Assembly (NCBI GenBank): GCA_964617715.1
Contig: CAZTZN010000095.1
Location: 1-17,569 of the forward strand
Length of the DNA: 17,569 nt
Source of the DNA: JALGVA01 sp964617715
GTDB taxonomy: Bacteria; Armatimonadota; Zipacnadia; Zipacnadales; UBA5352
Reading direction: 5' to 3'
Shown: positions 15,401 to 17,569 of the stretch, in pieces
Position numbering within the stretch: position 1 is the stretch's first letter
How the letters are laid out: every line of letters starts with the position of its first letter
The notes under the pieces: generated by a model
The model's input: only the letters and a program-made list of their open reading frames with translations
What the model was told of the DNA's origin: nothing
Databases searched by the model: none
Program-made: the position numbers and the translations under genes

Positions 15401-15767
15401 GTCGTACCGGTTCCGCACCGGACCGGACGGCGGGACGCGCCATCTGCGGGTGTCGGTGGTGGGCGGGAGCGAGGCGCTGGCGCTGCGCAGCATGGCGACC
15501 GAGCCGGTGGGCGGTGGGGCGATGATCACCTATGCCGTGACGATGCCCGCGGATGTGACGGTTGACATCATGAACATCGCAGGCCGCCTGATCAAGAGCT
15601 TCCCGGCGCGTGCGGTGGCCGGCGGCGCTCAGCAGACCCTGAGCTGGAACGGGATAGGCGAGCGGGGCAGTGCGGTCCCGGCGGGCCGCTACATCGTGCG
15701 GCTGACGGCGCGTGCGGCGGACGGACAGACCGTGCAAGCAATACGACCGCTCAGCATCGCGCGCTGA
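12417..15767 (+). CDS. Subtilisin-like (S8) serine protease with shared C-terminal tail
   Basis: Exported serine endopeptidase, 1116 residues from GTG 12417. A signal peptide (REIPACGAIIALLALSLTLTTPCWSA) is followed by a pro-region (about 50-135; EVLVVVQFRSEMAA ... LPDVAQVRPPN) resembling subtilase inhibitors. The catalytic set is Asp167 (AIIDVGF), His199 (SSYHGTAVAEVVADMAP), Asn279 (WVNAAGN) and Ser485 (LGTSAAAPHVAG), all intact. Between Asn and Ser a domain of about 125 residues is inserted (YVAYLSWYE...DYDLVLYDA...YTLRIEHVG), resembling pre-peptidase C-terminal (PPC) folds. An Ig-like domain (about 548-645, VTISYPQNGTSITT...) follows, then the tail shared with the large exported protein (655-1116), ending in a FlgD-type Ig domain. 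The protease could be a secreted nutrient-acquiring enzyme or a processing enzyme of the block; the sequence does not decide. The following gene starts 31 bases downstream. Confidence 0.95.
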   Translation: MTRLRNREIPACGAIIALLALSLTLTTPCWSAEGLADLAGPLRDLAMQAGGAGAARQLGPLAAPGAGGEVLVVVQFRSEMAAAAQSLAAFGARVRFRHGSRVEAFVPVDQLLAIASLPDVAQVRPPNYPIPAQGFGGTSSEGVQLVGAVPFHAAGIMGQNVSVAIIDVGFADIDNAEVTLGPNAQVSFRADGTMGSSYHGTAVAEVVADMAPLATITAIAVDTEMAVESAIDYVINRDVDVCCMSMGLLGGPYDGSHPVSQAVNRARSRGVFWVNAAGNTAQQHYMGDWSDRDRDDIGEFAAGDEDLDLMLPAGQYVAYLSWYETAGSRTNRDYDLVLYDAANTEVARSGYSQNGDDPPADTLIAYIDTAAQYTLRIEHVGGPTEPADRFQLFSVDVDLEPSLQVPASSLTIPAEATGAFTVGAVRGALITDPAVPALPIDGLEPFSSQGPVVGHPTQTKPDLVAPDGVATSLAAEGFSPFLGTSAAAPHVAGAAALLLDEDGNRTADEVGAILRSQALRLGDPVPNNEFGWGRLRMRVGADSRPPTVTISYPQNGTSITTRTPTIIAYIQDDGSGVDPTTITVEFNGVVMFDGSTVADITEFYDDRTGQFTWSVGEVVARTNHTAVINVSDYVGNAATPAVTNFRVVAPTIPGGVSIVSFPYTDLAVTDPSMILGTPLSDLALVRWWPLDEAYDKYHFYPDARASLVPPDCQQADLDERTVPYPPAGLGYFLSIPREAVLDIQGRPLRDVPSTHIRLFRGQQPPRGWNLVGNPFDEAVSWGSVQFVTNGVRQDLREAIASGVTEGVLFEYVQGVGGGASYYDFNPNPNAAIMAPRKGYWLHVNEDTRVVIYSSNIGALSDAPQAAEAAGADEGWTLTLSARAGACQDPRNILGVKPAASAGYDPGWDVPKPPAISDGLRVSMARPGWGEHAGDYACDIRGPADEQVWDIDVSCALPNTDVEVSWPDLNSVVPGDVRLVLEDLDSGASVYMRTSASYRFRTGPDGGTRHLRVSVVGGSEALALRSMATEPVGGGAMITYAVTMPADVTVDIMNIAGRLIKSFPARAVAGGAQQTLSWNGIGERGSAVPAGRYIVRLTARAADGQTVQAIRPLSIAR
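14379..15764 (+). repeat. Shared C-terminal tail module, copy 2
   Basis: Protein-level repeat, about 462 residues, in the S8 protease. Lobe 1: SIVSFPYTDL...RWWPLDEAYDKYHFYP...LGYFLSI. Lobe 2: RGWNLVGNPF...ASGVTEGVLFEYV...RKGYWLHV. Then GYDPGWDVPKPP and VYMRTSASYRF, then the FlgD-type Ig domain (ITYAVTMPADVTVDIMNIAG...LSWNG...PAGRYIVRL) ending LSIAR. It matches copy 1 in order, spacing and key residues but differs at most positions, so the duplication is old. Confidence 0.85.
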
Positions 15768-15780
15768 CGTGCTCATAGTG

Positions 15781-15797
15781 AGAGGAGCTGACCCTCT
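15781..15797 (+). promoter_or_regulatory. Ribosome-binding site inside a small hairpin
   Basis: AGAGGAG (15781-15787) is the best Shine-Dalgarno candidate for the last gene, 11 bases before GTG 15799. AGAGG (15781-15785) can pair with CCTCT (15793-15797) around a 7-base loop. Such pairing would hide the site and also shorten the effective spacing. Confidence 0.4.
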
Positions 15798-15798
15798 G

Positions 15799-17569
15799 GT
15801 GCAGCGGCAACGCGATCAACGGATGCTGCTTAATCTGCGGCGAATCGGGCCGGGGCTGTTGGTCCTGTGCCTGATGGTGGGATTGCAAGGTGTGACCTGG
15901 GCGCAGAACGTCCGCGCCACCGTGAACCATCCGGCGGGTCTGACGCGCCTGCTGGTTGATGTCCCCGCGCTGATTCAGGTGGGGACGACCGGGACCCCGC
16001 CACAGCCGCAGTACGTCTACCAGCCGGCGGGGCGCTTCCAGCTATGGACCGGGCCGAACGTCACGGCCGGCGGCAATCCCCTTCTCGCCGGCGACGAGAA
16101 CCGGCCCATCGCGAGCCTGGAGGCACCCGCAACCGATTGGGGATTGACCAGCTTCACCTCGAAGCTGACGGTGGCGGTGGACGGCGTGTACTATGATCCG
16201 TACCAGATGATGTTCAACCAATCCGAGGACACTGATCCCTCAAACCTGCCCATATTCTGGACCCAGGAACTGACGGCGGGCTCACGGGATGTGCAGGGCG
16301 AGGTGCTCGTGCCGCTGACGACCGACGTTCCGACCGTGGACATGCCGAATGTGCGTGTGCGCATCGCCTATACGCTGGTGCACGACGCGGTCATGATCGA
16401 GCACGTGGTGTACAACGCGGACAACGTGGCGCACAACATCGGCCTGCGGGTGATGATCGACGCGTTCTTTGGCAGCAACACCCGTGATGGCGCACCGATC
16501 ACGCTCGACGATGGGACCGTCCTGACCACGGAGACGGTCATCCCGGACCCCAACAACCCGAGCGTGGGTATGCCCACGACGTGGGTCAGCCACGACGACC
16601 CGAACTCGCCGTTGGTAAGTCTGCGCGGCACGGTGGACGGCGCCGAGGTGCGTGACGCGGGCATCGCTTCCGAGAGCGGGGGCGTTCCCGACGAGATCGG
16701 CTTCGGCCAGTTGCGCAACATCGGCAACACGGGGCAATTTGACTTCCAGCCCAATCCGCGGGCCTCGTTGCTCGGTGAGGACTGGGGGTATGCGGTGAAG
16801 TGGCTGGAGCGCACGCTGCAACCGGGGCAGAGCCGCCGCTACGTGACCTATTACGGCCTGGGAGCGGCGGCGGTGGACTATGATCCTCCGTACGCTCTGG
16901 CGGCGTACGCGCCATCGCAGTTGCAGGTCGCCGAGGGCGACGATCCGGAGACTCCGGAGATCGAGAGCTACTATCTCACCACCCCCAACGGGGACTCGGT
17001 GTTCGAGATCGTCGCCATGCTGGACAACTTCGGCACAGCGCCGTTGACGAACGCAAGTGTGCGCATCAGCCTGCCGGAGGGCTTGGAGCTGTATCCGGAT
17101 ACCCAGCCGCGCACGGTGTCGATGGGGCTGGTGAATCGCAACCAGTCACCACTGCCGATAGCGCGATGGACGGTGCGCGCCGTGGCCACGCGGCCGGGCA
17201 CGGCCGAGGTGGCGGTCACCGGTCCGCTGGGGAAGGTGGTGCGCCAGCAGATCAGCATTCCTGCGGTGCCCATCATTCCGGCGCGGACGTCATTGCTGGG
17301 GCTCGAGATGCTCTCGGTCCCCTACGAGTTCACCAACTCGGATGCCACCAACGTGTTCGGGTCGCTCAGCGACTCGGTGCACCCCGGGGGCCCGGTGGCG
17401 ATGTGGCGCTGGAGGCCCGAGAGCCAGCAGTATTTGACCTACCCGGACCCGTTCGTCTCGAACATCGAGCCGGGCAGGGGTGTGTGGCTGCTCAACCAGA
17501 ACCGGGAGACTATCGTGCTGCCTGCGGGAGCCACGCAGGTCAACCAGAGCGTCAGTTTCACGCTGCCGC
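15799..17569 (+). CDS. Exported protein with start of shared tail module (3' end outside window)
   Basis: Unrecognised exported protein; 590 residues visible and the frame stays open to the last base. A signal peptide runs from RMLLNLRR through IGPGLLVLCLMVGLQGV to a likely cleavage after TWA (residue 35). About residues 45-360 form a beta-rich region with VRVRIAYTLVHDAV, NVAHNIGLRVMIDAFFGSN and LQPGQSRRYVTYYGLG. This pattern recalls secreted proteins of unknown function in which a conserved His-x-x-GLR-x-MID motif occurs, but I cannot name a family. About 400-490 looks like a DUF11- or NEW3-like Ig domain (FEIVAMLDNFGTAPLTNASVRISLPEG). From residue 498 lobe 1 of the shared tail begins (LEMLSVPYEF ... 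AMWRWRPESQQYLTYP ... GRGVWLLN). GTG 15799 is chosen because it follows a Shine-Dalgarno sequence; ATG 15823 is in frame but has no good site and would shorten the basic start of the signal peptide. Confidence 0.85.
   Translation, partial: MQRQRDQRMLLNLRRIGPGLLVLCLMVGLQGVTWAQNVRATVNHPAGLTRLLVDVPALIQVGTTGTPPQPQYVYQPAGRFQLWTGPNVTAGGNPLLAGDENRPIASLEAPATDWGLTSFTSKLTVAVDGVYYDPYQMMFNQSEDTDPSNLPIFWTQELTAGSRDVQGEVLVPLTTDVPTVDMPNVRVRIAYTLVHDAVMIEHVVYNADNVAHNIGLRVMIDAFFGSNTRDGAPITLDDGTVLTTETVIPDPNNPSVGMPTTWVSHDDPNSPLVSLRGTVDGAEVRDAGIASESGGVPDEIGFGQLRNIGNTGQFDFQPNPRASLLGEDWGYAVKWLERTLQPGQSRRYVTYYGLGAAAVDYDPPYALAAYAPSQLQVAEGDDPETPEIESYYLTTPNGDSVFEIVAMLDNFGTAPLTNASVRISLPEGLELYPDTQPRTVSMGLVNRNQSPLPIARWTVRAVATRPGTAEVAVTGPLGKVVRQQISIPAVPIIPARTSLLGLEMLSVPYEFTNSDATNVFGSLSDSVHPGGPVAMWRWRPESQQYLTYPDPFVSNIEPGRGVWLLNQNRETIVLPAGATQVNQSVSFTLP
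17290..17569 (+). repeat. Shared C-terminal tail module, copy 3 (partial)
   Basis: Only lobe 1 is visible before the window ends: LEMLSVPYEFTNSDATNVFG, then AMWRWRPESQQYLTYP, then PGRGVWLLN. These line up with LISLPYDY / AAWEPNDNRYHLYP / GTGYWLKL of copy 1 and IVSFPYTD / RWWPLDEAYDKYHFYP / LGYFLSI of copy 2. I expect lobe 2, the VYMRT domain and the FlgD-type end to follow beyond the window. Confidence 0.75.

Noticed and set aside
1..17569. Mobile elements, prophage, tRNA or rRNA genes, attachment sites
   Set aside because: No transposase, integrase, phage structural gene, tRNA cloverleaf or rRNA sequence was recognised on either strand.

Overview
The window is a GC-rich bacterial chromosome segment. 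Every gene I can support lies on the plus strand. It has two parts: a housekeeping block (1-3623) and a block of large exported proteins (about 3690 to the end). The housekeeping order polA-rpsA-coaE is the same as in Mycobacterium and other Actinobacteria. The exported proteins, with bacterial Ig-like (FlgD-type) C-termini, WD40-like propellers and carboxypeptidase-regulatory-like repeats, look more like environmental phyla such as Armatimonadota or other uncultivated lineages. I cannot fix the phylum from this window. A Terrabacteria-side, Armatimonadota-like organism is my best guess and is inference only.

Housekeeping block. The 3' part of DNA polymerase I (polymerase motifs A, B and C intact) is followed by a four-domain S1 RNA-binding protein (rpsA) with unusual acidic tails. 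One tail is a perfect 18-base tandem repeat encoding EAEEAA units. Next comes a divergent dephospho-CoA kinase (coaE).

A gap of about 350 bases follows. It holds a good extended -10 promoter (TTGCGT, 18 bases, TATAAT) and a leader of about 240 bases with several nested inverted repeats, the last just upstream of the ribosome-binding site of the next gene. I could not match it to a known riboswitch class.

Exported-protein block. Five genes follow with short gaps (113, 51, 94 and 31 bases): (A) a 1678-residue exported protein with a TolB/PD40-type propeller, a region resembling M6-peptidase or GATase-like modules, four carboxypeptidase-regulatory-like repeats and a long C-terminal module; (B) an exported protein with a CsgG/FlgT-like N-terminal half, a hydrophobic segment and two fibronectin-III-like domains; (C) an exported clostripain-like (C11) cysteine peptidase; (D) a subtilisin-like (S8) serine protease with an inserted domain; (E) a further exported protein cut by the window end.

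The most notable finding is that A and D share a C-terminal region of about 420-460 residues: a two-lobed module built round W/PY...YP...GYWL motifs, then a domain with a VYMRT-x-SY-x-F signature, then a FlgD-type Ig domain ending at the last residue. E enters the same module just before the window ends. Three neighbouring exported proteins with unrelated front halves but the same tail, interleaved with a C11 peptidase and a CsgG/FlgT-like envelope protein, suggest a sorting or attachment system for surface proteins. This would be analogous to, but not demonstrably the same as, the type IX secretion C-terminal-domain system. That interpretation is a hypothesis.
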